Both the position numbers and the translations under genes were made by a program. This document shows, one piece after another, positions 49,635 through 57,539 of a stretch of DNA of 64,000 nt; the first letter of the stretch is position 1; each line of letters opens with the position of its first letter. A model generated the notes under the pieces. The model was not told the DNA's origin. It did no database searches and worked only from the letters and a program-made list of their open reading frames with translations. This stretch comes from Atopobiaceae bacterium (lineage in GTDB: Bacteria > Actinomycetota > Coriobacteriia > Coriobacteriales > Atopobiaceae): positions 1 through 64,000 of the forward strand of contig JALCUE010000001.1 of assembly GCA_022655215.1 (NCBI GenBank). Reading direction: 5' to 3'.

Positions 49635-50363
49635 ATGAAGCTCAACGAGGAGTCACTCACCCCCTTGTACCAGCAGGTCATGGAGGACATCAAGGGCGGT
49701 ATCGAGGGCGGTCGCTACGTGACCGGCGACAAGATCCCGTCGGAGATCGAGCTGTCCGAGATGTACACGGTGAGCAGGATCACGATCAGGCGTGCCGTGG
49801 AGGAGCTGGTGGGCGAGGGCTACCTCACCAAGCGCCAAGGTAAGGGCACCTACGTCAACCACAGGAAGCTCCTCCGCAAGCTCGAGCAGGCCGGCGCGGT
49901 CCAGAGCTTCACCGACGCCTGCAAGAACGAGGGCCGCACGCCCGGGGCGACGCTGCTCCAACGCAGGAAGGTCACGCCGCAGCCGGAGGAGCGTCGCTTC
50001 CTCAACATCGGGGCCGATGACCAGCTCGTCTACATCCAGCGCGTGAGGACCGCCGATGGCGAGCCCGTCATGCTCGAGAACAACCTCTTCCCACTCGACC
50101 GCTTCGCGTTCCTCCTGGACGAGGACCTCAAGGACAACTCGATATTCGAGCTCATCCACGAGAGGGCCGGCGTCCTGCCCACCTCGACCGAGAAGTCTAC
50201 GCTCGAGATCGTGCTCGCATCGAAGGACACGGCCGAGCCCCTCGGCGTCTCGGTGGGGGAGCCCCTGTTCTACGAGAACGTCCACTTCCTCGATGCCAGC
50301 GGAGGGCCACTGCTCATCGGCCAGCAGTACATGGTGGGCACCAGGTATATGTTCAACCTCTGA
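49635..50363 (+). CDS. GntR family regulator, HutC/UTRA subfamily (FrlR-like)
   Basis: A 242-residue regulator. 'LTPLYQQVMEDIKGGIEGGR' and 'GDKIPSEIELSEMYTVSRIT' then 'IRRAVEELVGEGYLTKRQGK' give a full GntR winged helix (to about residue 75). The C-terminal UTRA sensor includes 'LVYIQRVRTADGEPVMLENN', 'DNSIFELIHERAGVLP', 'ASKDTAEPLGVSVGEPLFYE'. UTRA domains bind phosphorylated sugars; E. coli FrlR, which controls fructoselysine genes, has the same architecture. Located between the btpA arm and the large Frl-like operon, it is the obvious regulator of both. Autoregulation is likely through the palindrome at 49474. Confidence 0.9.
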   Translation: MKLNEESLTPLYQQVMEDIKGGIEGGRYVTGDKIPSEIELSEMYTVSRITIRRAVEELVGEGYLTKRQGKGTYVNHRKLLRKLEQAGAVQSFTDACKNEGRTPGATLLQRRKVTPQPEERRFLNIGADDQLVYIQRVRTADGEPVMLENNLFPLDRFAFLLDEDLKDNSIFELIHERAGVLPTSTEKSTLEIVLASKDTAEPLGVSVGEPLFYENVHFLDASGGPLLIGQQYMVGTRYMFNL

Positions 50364-50567
50364 GCGAGCCCTCCGGGACGGCCCTCCCGACAAACCGTAT
50401 GGCCCTCCATTTCGACCGTCCGCCGAGACCCGTGGTTTGCGCCATGGGCCATGGGAGGCCCCTCTTCCTGCGGAAACCATTTCCATCTCGTCTCGGTCGG
50501 ATGACCTTTGCGGAAATCCATGACCTTTCTGACTGCGCGATTCCTGAATCCTGATAATCTGCACATG

Positions 50568-50581
50568 ACGTAGTAATACGT
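50568..50581. promoter_or_regulatory. Candidate GntR/UTRA operator upstream of the carrier (copy 1)
   Basis: ACGTA-GTAA-TACGT, a perfect palindrome with 4-nt centre. It is preceded by TG and followed by T, as in copy 2. Confidence 0.68.
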
Positions 50582-50587
50582 TCTATG

Positions 50588-50601
50588 ACGTATTGCTACG
50601 T
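50588..50601. promoter_or_regulatory. Candidate GntR/UTRA operator upstream of the carrier (copy 2)
   Basis: ACGTA-TTGC-TACGT, a perfect palindrome. Its centre is 20 bp (about two helical turns) from copy 1, which would let two repressor dimers bind on the same face just downstream of the promoter. Confidence 0.68.
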
Positions 50602-50648
50602 TACGGGCGGGACATCAGTCCATGGAGTTGAGTCTGGGAGGTACTGCC

Positions 50649-52097
50649 ATGACAGAAGAAGTGGCCACAACAGGGAAGAAGAAGCGGAAGTTCCAGCTTC
50701 CGCACGTCTACACGATCGTCTTCCTGCTCATGATCCTGTTCGCCGTGCTCACGTGGATCATCCCATCCGGTTCCTACGAGCGTCAGACCATCGAGACGGC
50801 AGCCGGCGAGCGTGACGTCGCCGTGGCCGGCACCTACACGCCCACCGACAAGGTCCAGGAGGATGGCACCGACCTGCGTCAGGGCATCTTCGAGGTCCTC
50901 GAGGCCCCCACGCAGGGCATCCAGGCGGCCGCGGACGTGGTCGCGTTCGTCCTGCTCATCGGAGGCTCGTTCGCCATCATCACCAAGACGAACGCCATCA
51001 ACGCGGGCATGAGCCATGTGATCAAGAAGCTCAAGAAGAAGGAGATCCTGATCATCCCCATCACGATGATCCTGTTCTCCATCGGTGGCACGACGTTCGG
51101 CATGTCCGAGGAGTGCCTGCCGTTCTACGCGATCTTCATGCCCATCATGATGGCCATGGGCTATGACTCCATGACCGCGTTCCTCATCTGCTTCATGGGC
51201 CCCCAGCTGGGCTACTGCGCCTCGACCCTGAACCCGTTCAACGTCCTCATCGCGCAGGGCATCGTGGGCATCGAGGGCAATCCCCAGCTCTGGTTCCGCT
51301 TCATCACCTGGATCATCTTCACCGTCATGGGCATCATCTGGGTCATGCGCTACGCCCGTCGCGTGAAGAAGAACCCCTCCTCCTCGATCACCTTCCTCGA
51401 TGACCCTGCCAAGCGCATCGAGTTCTCCGTCCAGGACGACGACACCGAGGTCCCCTTCACCGGTCGTCAGCGTGGCGTCATCTGCGTGTTCGCCTGCGGC
51501 ATGGGTCTAATCGTCTGGGGCCTCATCACCCAGGGCTGGTACATGGACGAGATCTCGGCCGTGTTCTTCGGCATGGGCGTGCTGTCCGGCATCGTGGGCG
51601 GCCTCACCGAGCGTGAGATGGCCGACGAGTTCGTCAAGGGTCTCGCCGACTTCGCATACGCGGCCGTCATCATCGGCCTCGCCCGCTCGATCCTCGTCAT
51701 CGCCGAGAACGGCATGATCATCGACACGATCCTCAACTTCCTCGCCAACATGCTCGCCGGCCTGCCCACCGCCATCTACACCTCGCTGCTCTACGTGGTG
51801 CTCGGCCTGCTCAGCTTCCTCGTCCCCTCCTCCTCGGGCCTCGCCGCCCTCACCATGCCCGTTCTCGGGCCCCTCACGGAGCTCATGGGCGTGAACCCGG
51901 AGGCCGCCGTCACGGCACTGCAGTTCGCGAACCAGACCGTCAACACGATCAGCCCCACGGCTGGCATGACGGTGGCCGGTCTCGCGGTGTGCAAGATCTC
52001 GTTCGGCCAGTGGTGGAAGACGTGCTGGAAGTTCGTGATCCTGATGGTGGCGCTCGGACTCGTGTTCACCGCCATCTCCGGAATGCTCCCCGTGTAG
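50649..52097 (+). CDS. YfcC/DcuC-type membrane carrier
   Basis: A 482-residue transporter starting MTEEVATTGKKKRKFQLPHV. About 12 hydrophobic segments. 'FQLPHVYTIVFLLMILFAVL' followed by 'TWIIPSGSYER', 'QGIFEVLEAPTQGIQAAADV', 'GGTTFGMSEECLPFYAIF' and 'FLVPSSSGLAALTMPVLGPL' are hallmarks of the YfcC/C4-dicarboxylate anaerobic carrier family. Members are annotated as C4-dicarboxylate or basic amino acid/peptide carriers; the real substrate here is unknown. Position directly under the tandem operators and ahead of Frl-like enzymes suggests it imports the conjugate or exports a product. It takes the place that an APC transporter (FrlA) holds in E. coli. Confidence 0.85.
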   Translation: MTEEVATTGKKKRKFQLPHVYTIVFLLMILFAVLTWIIPSGSYERQTIETAAGERDVAVAGTYTPTDKVQEDGTDLRQGIFEVLEAPTQGIQAAADVVAFVLLIGGSFAIITKTNAINAGMSHVIKKLKKKEILIIPITMILFSIGGTTFGMSEECLPFYAIFMPIMMAMGYDSMTAFLICFMGPQLGYCASTLNPFNVLIAQGIVGIEGNPQLWFRFITWIIFTVMGIIWVMRYARRVKKNPSSSITFLDDPAKRIEFSVQDDDTEVPFTGRQRGVICVFACGMGLIVWGLITQGWYMDEISAVFFGMGVLSGIVGGLTEREMADEFVKGLADFAYAAVIIGLARSILVIAENGMIIDTILNFLANMLAGLPTAIYTSLLYVVLGLLSFLVPSSSGLAALTMPVLGPLTELMGVNPEAAVTALQFANQTVNTISPTAGMTVAGLAVCKISFGQWWKTCWKFVILMVALGLVFTAISGMLPV

Positions 52098-52121
52098 GGA
52101 CCCCACGACAGAAGGCTCCCT

Positions 52122-52153
52122 CGGACGCCCTCGGCCTCGGCCGGGGGCGTCCG
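52122..52153 (+). terminator. Hairpin after the carrier gene
   Basis: A 14-bp stem (52122-52135 with 52140-52153, one G.U) with a 4-nt loop, 24 nt after the carrier stop and before the esterase. No T-run, so it could be partial attenuation. It also occludes the region before an ATG at 52157, favouring the ATG at 52211 for the esterase. Confidence 0.5.
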
Positions 52154-52210
52154 CCCATGGGGCCGCATGCTCTCGTATGGACGGACGACAAGGGAAGGCG
52201 ATGGTTGGAC

Positions 52211-53011
52211 ATGGGACTCTTCTCCGGTGACATCTACGCGCCGAGCCTCGCGGCGACGACGCATCTGAACGTCATACTCCCCGAGGAATCGGAGGACGTG
52301 TGGCCCCTCGAGGAGGGGGAGCCGCGGATCCTCTACCTCCTGCATGGTCTGGGGTCGAATGCCGACGAGTGGCCGAGGTTCTCGCGCATCGAGTACTTCG
52401 CGAAGCTCTACAACCTCGTGGTGGTGATGCCGGAGGTGGGTCGCGGCTTCTATACCGACATGGCGACGGGGCCCTCCTTCCTCTCCTACGTCACGCGAGA
52501 CCTGCCTGCGTTCGTGCATGACTGGTTCCGTGTCCCGACGGCACGGGACCGGACCTTCATCGCGGGGGAGAGCATGGGTGGCTATGGCGCCGTCAAGGCC
52601 GCCCTCACCAGGCCCGACCTCTACGCGGGGTTCGCATCCCTCTCCGGCGTCATGGACGTCGCCGAGATGAGGGGCTGGGTCGAGGACGGCACGTGGGATG
52701 CGATGCGTCCTGACGAGATGACATCCCTGTTCGGCGAGGGCCCCGGCGTGTCCCAGGCCGATGACCTGAGCAAGCTCGTGAGGTCCAGGGCCGACGACGC
52801 GGATCGCCCTCGCTTCATACAGCTCTGCGGTACCGAGGACTTCCTCATCGAGATGAACAGGGCGTTCTCGACCGAGACGGAGGCGGTGGGCTACGAGCAC
52901 ACCTACATGGAGTGGTCGGGTGCCCACAACTGGACGTTCTGGGACGTGGCCATACAGCGCTCGATCCAGTTCCTCCTCGGCTACGACCCCCATGACGCAC
53001 CCCTCGCCTGA
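52211..53011 (+). CDS. Esterase, alpha/beta-hydrolase fold (tributyrin esterase/EstA-like)
   Basis: A 266-residue hydrolase starting MGLFSGDIYAPSLAATTHLN. The N-terminal 'S..L...t..NVilPe' pattern is typical of the EstA/esterase D-like family. Catalytic residues are visible: oxyanion 'YLLHGLGSN' (43-51), nucleophile Ser121 in 'GESMGGYG', Asp210 in 'CGTEDFL', and His239 in 'GAHNWTFWD'. No signal peptide, so it acts in the cytosol, probably removing an acyl group from an imported conjugate (inference). The start is chosen by homology; the ribosome site (AAGGGAAGG) is somewhat distant. It lies between the carrier and the next operator. Confidence 0.82.
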   Translation: MGLFSGDIYAPSLAATTHLNVILPEESEDVWPLEEGEPRILYLLHGLGSNADEWPRFSRIEYFAKLYNLVVVMPEVGRGFYTDMATGPSFLSYVTRDLPAFVHDWFRVPTARDRTFIAGESMGGYGAVKAALTRPDLYAGFASLSGVMDVAEMRGWVEDGTWDAMRPDEMTSLFGEGPGVSQADDLSKLVRSRADDADRPRFIQLCGTEDFLIEMNRAFSTETEAVGYEHTYMEWSGAHNWTFWDVAIQRSIQFLLGYDPHDAPLA

Positions 53012-53050
53012 TGTCCGTCCGCGGAGCAAAACGCCCGCTCACGGGACAAT

Positions 53051-53064
53051 ACGTCATATAACGT
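53051..53064. promoter_or_regulatory. Candidate GntR/UTRA operator upstream of the amidohydrolase operon
   Basis: ACGTC-ATAT-AACGT fits the same 14-bp palindrome as the other three sites. A second half-site ACGTCATA follows at 53061. It lies in the AT-rich promoter region 110 nt before the first enzyme gene. Confidence 0.65.
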
Positions 53065-53171
53065 CATAACATGTAATAATGACCTTGCCGTCGGACCGTG
53101 GCGAACCCGCCCTCGCCACGATTCCACGGCGTCCTACCAGGTAAGAACCGAGTGGAAAGACAGGTGCGAAG

Positions 53172-54719
53172 ATGCGAGAGGGAATCGTCCTGCTCTCCGA
53201 GAACGTGTTCGACTCGACCGGCGCCGAGCCATTCGACGGCTTCGTCGCGATCGAGGGCAACGAGATCAAGGCGGTGGGTCCGAGGGAGGCCGCCCGACCG
53301 TTCACCGCCAACGCCGGCCGCGTGCTCGACGTCGGCAGCAAGGTGGTCATGCCCGGCCTCTGTGACGTGCACACCTTCTTCACCGGCTGGGTGCTCGAGG
53401 GAATCGGCTGTGACTTCACCGGCATCTCCTCGCCCGGCGAGGGCATCGCGGCCCTTCGGGACTATGCATGCGATCGTCCGTCCGACGAGCCGCTGTTCGG
53501 CCATGCCTGGGACGCAGGCGCGTTCCCGTCCGGGTCAGAGCTCAGGCTCGACGAGGCGTTCCCGTCCCGCCCGGTGGTGGTGTTCACCTCGGACAGGGGG
53601 ACGTGCTGGATGAACGCCGCCGCGCGCGAGAGGTACCAGTTCGGCCCTGACGCCTGCTGGGCGGAGATGATCTGGCGCATGATGCCCGATTACCTCGCGA
53701 TGCCGGAGGTCCAGGCGAGATACGTCGACTACATGGCCATGCTCAACGGCCGGGGAGTGACATCCATCAAGGAGATGACGTTCGACGACTACTACGGATT
53801 CGCCGACGTCATGGCCCGCATGGAGGATGCCGGCCAGATGACGCTGCGCGTGTCCATGATGAGCCAGCCGGTCGGTCGCGGCGCGGACATCGAGCACGGC
53901 AAGAGGATGCGCGACCGCTTCCATGGTCCGTTCGTGACCTTCTCGGGATACAACCGCATGACGGACCGTGGGGTCGCGGGAGGCCTCGCCGAGTACGTCG
54001 ACCCCTATGACTCCAAGCCGGGCATGCGGGTGGCCGTGCCGGTCGAGTGGGACCTTATCGAGCGCGAGACGCATGAGGTCGACGCCGCGGGCTTCCGCTA
54101 CTCGCTCCACTGCCAGGGCGACGGTGCCGTTCGCCACACGGTGAGGCTCCTGGACTCGTGCGCCAAGGACGCCGCGGGCCGGCTCGTGAACCGTCACGCC
54201 ATCACCGACCTCGAGTGCTCATGTCCGTCCGACCTCGACCTGTTCGGGAGCATCGGCGGAATCTGCGAGGTCTATCCCCAGATCCAGACGCTCGACGCGG
54301 AGGCCGACATAGAGTCCATGGCGATCCGCCAGGTCGGGCCCGAGCGCTTCTCCAGGTTCTGGAACCGCAGGAGGATGTGGGACGCCGGCGCCCGCGTGTG
54401 CTGCGGGACCGACCTTCCCCTCCTCGTCCCCCACATCGGCGAGTCCATCTATGCGGGATGCGGAGGCTACTTCGATGACGGCGTCGCGGTGAACCAGGCC
54501 AACATGCTCTCCGTGGGGGAGCTTCTCCAGGCGTGGACCGCGAACGGCGCATACGACTGCTACTCGGAGGACCGTCTCGGCACGCTCGAGGAGGGCAAGA
54601 CCGCCGATGTCGTCGTCCTCGACGGGGACGTCTTCCACACCGACCCCGCCAACGTGCGTGGCATCGGCGCGGCGCTCACCATATCCGACGGTCGCATCGT
54701 CCACGATGCGCTTCGGTAG
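53172..54719 (+). CDS. Amidohydrolase family protein (YtcJ-like) with an incomplete metal motif
   Basis: A 515-residue composite-domain amidohydrolase. The beta-sandwich halves are seen at the N-terminus ('VLDVGSKVVMPGLCDVH') and C-terminus ('RLGTLEEGKTADVVVLDGDV'). The barrel has 'YSLHCQGDGAV' (YtcJ-type 'vHa.GD.Av'), 'NRHAITDLECSCPSD' and 'CCGTDLPLLVP'. The first metal motif, normally HxH, reads 'DVHTFFTG' (His67, Phe69 in place of the second His). Either one metal is bound or the chemistry has changed. It heads an operon with Frl-like enzymes and follows an operator palindrome. An amide or imine bond of the conjugate is a possible target. Confidence 0.8.
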   Translation: MREGIVLLSENVFDSTGAEPFDGFVAIEGNEIKAVGPREAARPFTANAGRVLDVGSKVVMPGLCDVHTFFTGWVLEGIGCDFTGISSPGEGIAALRDYACDRPSDEPLFGHAWDAGAFPSGSELRLDEAFPSRPVVVFTSDRGTCWMNAAARERYQFGPDACWAEMIWRMMPDYLAMPEVQARYVDYMAMLNGRGVTSIKEMTFDDYYGFADVMARMEDAGQMTLRVSMMSQPVGRGADIEHGKRMRDRFHGPFVTFSGYNRMTDRGVAGGLAEYVDPYDSKPGMRVAVPVEWDLIERETHEVDAAGFRYSLHCQGDGAVRHTVRLLDSCAKDAAGRLVNRHAITDLECSCPSDLDLFGSIGGICEVYPQIQTLDAEADIESMAIRQVGPERFSRFWNRRRMWDAGARVCCGTDLPLLVPHIGESIYAGCGGYFDDGVAVNQANMLSVGELLQAWTANGAYDCYSEDRLGTLEEGKTADVVVLDGDVFHTDPANVRGIGAALTISDGRIVHDALR

Positions 54720-54728
54720 GGAGGGGAC

Positions 54729-55583
54729 ATGGCACACATCAGGCGTGAACAGCTCGCGGCCATAGGGATCCACCATCTGTACCACTCGCTCGACTCGATG
54801 CTCGACTCGCAGGCCGAGGCGGGATACAAGACGATCGAGCTCCTCGGCATGGCCCCTCATTTCCTCATGGACCACGAGGGCTATCAGGATGCCGGAGAGG
54901 TGAGGAGGAAGGTCGAGGACAGGGGCATGCGCATCGCCGTCTTCACCCCCGAGTGCGCGGTCTACCACTACCTCATGTGCTCGCCCGACCCCGCCTTCCA
55001 TGCACGCAGCATGGAGTACTTCAAGCGCGGGTTCGAGGCGGCCGAGGAGCTGGGCGCGCGCACCCTCCTCACCAACTGCATAGGCGGCACCTTCGACGAG
55101 GAGTACGGACGCGTCTATGACCGTGCCGTCTCCAGCCTCCGGGAGCTTGCCCCCGCGGCCGCCGACCACGGCGTCACCATCGCCGTGGAGAGCGTCCGAC
55201 CCGAGGAGAGCCGTGTGGCCACCACACTTCCCGAGATGGTGGGCATCCTCTCCGACGTGGGATGCGACAACGTCAAGGCCGGGCTCGACACGGTGGCGAT
55301 GGGGGTCGCGGGAGAGACCCCGCGCCAGTGGTTCGAGGCCCTGGGCGATGACATCGTGCATTGCCACTTCATAGACGGCAGGCCCTATGCCCACCTCGTG
55401 TGGGGCGATGGCCTCTTCCCGCTGGAGAAGTACCTCGACGTCCTCAACGAGTACGGCTACGAGGGCTACCTCGGGCAGGAGATCACCGACGGCCGCTACT
55501 TCGATGACCCGAACGCCGCCGACAGGCGAAACTTCGACGCGTTCCGTCCGTTCATCGTCGATGACGAGGAGGCGATCGCATGA
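54729..55583 (+). CDS. Sugar phosphate isomerase/epimerase family TIM barrel (FrlC-like, copy 1)
   Basis: A 284-residue xylose-isomerase-like TIM barrel. 'QAEAGYKTIELLGMAPHFLM' near residue 30, 'IAVFTPECAVYHYLMCSPDP', 'ITIAVESVRPEESRVATTLP' and 'DIVHCHFIDGRPYAHLVWGD' hold the acidic and histidine metal ligands of the family. The 'TPE...YHYLM' and 'E...PeES' blocks are close to FrlC, the psicoselysine/fructoselysine 3-epimerase. It overlaps the next gene by 4 nt. The product 'HCHFIDG' histidines are intact, so it should be active. Confidence 0.83.
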   Translation: MAHIRREQLAAIGIHHLYHSLDSMLDSQAEAGYKTIELLGMAPHFLMDHEGYQDAGEVRRKVEDRGMRIAVFTPECAVYHYLMCSPDPAFHARSMEYFKRGFEAAEELGARTLLTNCIGGTFDEEYGRVYDRAVSSLRELAPAAADHGVTIAVESVRPEESRVATTLPEMVGILSDVGCDNVKAGLDTVAMGVAGETPRQWFEALGDDIVHCHFIDGRPYAHLVWGDGLFPLEKYLDVLNEYGYEGYLGQEITDGRYFDDPNAADRRNFDAFRPFIVDDEEAIA

Positions 55584-56428
55584 GCTGCCCGTCCATCCGC
55601 CGCGAGCAGGTGTGCGGCATGAACATCCATTGGGTGAACTATCCCCTCGATGCCTTCCTCGACTGCCAGCAGCGGCTCGGGCTCGAGAGCATAGAGCTGT
55701 GGTGCGCCGTGCCCCATGTCTGGCTCGACCACATGGCCTACTACGACGCCACGCGGATCAGGCACAAGATCGAGTCCTGTGGGCTTGCCGCCCATGTGCT
55801 CACGCCGGAGAACTGCACGTATCCCTATCAGTTCGCGGCCAAGGAGCCCATGGCGGTGGAACATGCCTATGGCTACTTCACCAACGGCATCCGCCTCGCC
55901 GCGGAGCTGGGATGCGACCTCATGGAGGTCAACAGCGGCTGGGGCTATTGGGACGAGGATCGCGAGGAGGCCTGGAAGCGCAGCAGGGACATGCTGCGTC
56001 GCCTGGCGGAGTTCGCCCAGACCCAGGGGATCGTGCTGGTCATGGAGGCCGTGCGTCCCGAGGAGAGCCAGCTCGTGACCGACATCCCCAGCGCCCGCCG
56101 CATGTTCGACGAGGTGGGCCACCCCAATCTCAAGGTCATGGTGGACACGTGCGCCATGGGCGTCGCAGGCGAGACCCTCGACCAGTGGTTCGACGAGTTC
56201 GGCAGCGACATCAGGCACATGCACTTCATCGACGGCACGCCGTACGGCCACCTCATCTGGGGCGACGGGACCCATAGCCTCTCCGACTTCATCTCCTCCC
56301 TCAACAGGCACCATTACGAGGGGTATCTCGGCCAGGAGATCACCGACGGCCGGTATTACGAGGACCCCGCGAAGGCCGACGCGAGGAACGTCCACAACTA
56401 CGAGCGCTACTTCGACGAGCCCATCTAG
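55580..56428 (+). CDS. Sugar phosphate isomerase/epimerase family TIM barrel (FrlC-like, copy 2)
   Basis: A 282-residue paralogue of the upstream gene, with the same block order: 'LGLESIELWCAVPHVWLDHM', 'HVLTPENCTYPYQFAAKEPM', 'IVLVMEAVRPEESQLVTDIP', 'IRHMHFIDGTPYGHLIWGD' and 'YEGYLGQEITDGRYYEDP'. The 'LTPENCTYPY' block matches the FrlC 'yTPETNGYPYN' segment. The shared C-terminal 'GYLGQEITDGRY' in both copies shows a tandem duplication followed by divergence. Two epimerases may handle two epimeric substrates or act as a heterodimer. Translationally coupled (ATGA). Confidence 0.83.
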   Translation: MSCPSIRREQVCGMNIHWVNYPLDAFLDCQQRLGLESIELWCAVPHVWLDHMAYYDATRIRHKIESCGLAAHVLTPENCTYPYQFAAKEPMAVEHAYGYFTNGIRLAAELGCDLMEVNSGWGYWDEDREEAWKRSRDMLRRLAEFAQTQGIVLVMEAVRPEESQLVTDIPSARRMFDEVGHPNLKVMVDTCAMGVAGETLDQWFDEFGSDIRHMHFIDGTPYGHLIWGDGTHSLSDFISSLNRHHYEGYLGQEITDGRYYEDPAKADARNVHNYERYFDEPI

Positions 56429-56495
56429 GCGCGTCGGACGACAAAAGGGAAAAGCGGCCGACACATCGACCGAGACGAGACGACTGGAGCATCAC

Positions 56496-57464
56496 ATGAA
56501 CGCACATGACCTCATCAAGGACGTCATCAAGGAGAAGGGCACCATCAAGACGGTCTACTGGGTGGCCTGCGGCGGGTCGGTCATCGACCTGTATCCCGCG
56601 CACTGCCTGATCAACGCCGAGTCGACCTCCATCGACTCGGAGGTGTACACGGCCCGCGAGTTCAAGATCATGGCCCCCAGGAAGCTGGGAAGCAATTCGC
56701 TGGTCATCACCTGCTCGCACTCGGGAGGCACGCTCGAGAACTACGAGGCCGCCGAGCTCGCCCGAGACCGTGGTGCCGCCGTCATCGCCATGACCAACAA
56801 TGCCGGCTCCCGCATCGACAACGGCGAGTGGCCCTGCTGGGTGTACGAGTGGGGCAACGACGTGCCCACCGCCCAGATCCCCTCCGGCATGTCCCTCTCG
56901 CTCGCGGCGGAGCTCGTCAATGAGCAGGATGGCTATGAGGACCTCGACACGCTGATGGCCGCCATCGGCCAGATCGACGGGATCGTCGCCGCCGCCCGCA
57001 CCAAGTCGGTCGCGGACATGGGCGATCGCTTCGCCCACATGTGCAAGGAGCATGACTTCCTCTACATCCTGGGGTCGGGCCCCAACTTCAGCCAGACCTA
57101 CGGTTTCGCGATCTGCTCGCTCATGGAGATGCAGTGGCAGAACTGCTGCTATCTCCACTCGGGTGAGTACTTCCATGGTCCGTTCGAGTGCACCGAGGAC
57201 GGCGTGTTCTACTTCCTGCAGATGGGCTCCGGACGCTTCCGTCCCATGGACGAGCGCGCGCTCGACTTCCTCAAGACCCACACCGACTCCCTCATGGTCC
57301 TCGACCTCCTCGACTACGGGATGAGCGACGTGGCCGAGTCCGTCCGCGACTACCTCGATCCCGTCGTGACCTACGCCATCAACTGCGAGCTCCGTGCGGA
57401 GCGTGGCAAGCTGTTCGACCACGATCCCGACGTCCGTCGCTACATGGGCAAGGTCGAGTACTAG
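56496..57464 (+). CDS. SIS-domain deglycase, FrlB-like
   Basis: A 322-residue protein with two SIS halves. 'SLVITCSHSGGTLENYEAAE' is the phosphosugar loop of the first SIS domain, 'GAAVIAMTNNAGSRI' follows. 'FLYILGSGPNFSQTYGFAIC' opens the second domain, and 'LHSGEYFHGPFE' (His221 onward) is the FrlB/GlmS-type segment containing the catalytic Glu and His. FrlB converts fructoselysine 6-phosphate plus water to glucose 6-phosphate and lysine. The length matches. Flanking kinases and epimerases support the same type of reaction here on an Amadori-like phosphate; the amine released is unknown. Confidence 0.86.
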   Translation: MNAHDLIKDVIKEKGTIKTVYWVACGGSVIDLYPAHCLINAESTSIDSEVYTAREFKIMAPRKLGSNSLVITCSHSGGTLENYEAAELARDRGAAVIAMTNNAGSRIDNGEWPCWVYEWGNDVPTAQIPSGMSLSLAAELVNEQDGYEDLDTLMAAIGQIDGIVAAARTKSVADMGDRFAHMCKEHDFLYILGSGPNFSQTYGFAICSLMEMQWQNCCYLHSGEYFHGPFECTEDGVFYFLQMGSGRFRPMDERALDFLKTHTDSLMVLDLLDYGMSDVAESVRDYLDPVVTYAINCELRAERGKLFDHDPDVRRYMGKVEY

Positions 57465-57539
57465 AGCTTCGCGAGCATGTGTCAGGGCACTTTTCGGATC
57501 GAAGGCATCCCCGGGACTCCGGGGCGAGAGGAGAGCGTC

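Larger units (their letters stand above)
50364..50648. promoter_or_regulatory. Leader/promoter region of the carrier gene
   Basis: 285 bp. The proximal part holds two operator-like palindromes (50568 and 50588). The distal part (50375-50465) has several complementary GC blocks (CCTCCC/GGGAGG, CAAACC/GGTTTG, TGGCCC/GGGCCA) whose order would give a pseudoknot-like fold, but I cannot tell this from chance pairing. AT-rich 'CTGATAATCT' at 50551-50560 is a -10 candidate immediately before the operators. Confidence 0.45.

Noticed and set aside
50375-50465. Possible pseudoknot of complementary GC blocks upstream of the carrier.
   Set aside because: The blocks are only 6 bp, and in GC-rich sequence such pairings arise by chance; mentioned only within the leader entry.
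51989-52210. Longer N-terminus for the esterase overlapping the carrier gene.
   Set aside because: Family homology starts at ATG 52211, and the extra codons pass through the carrier end and a strong hairpin.
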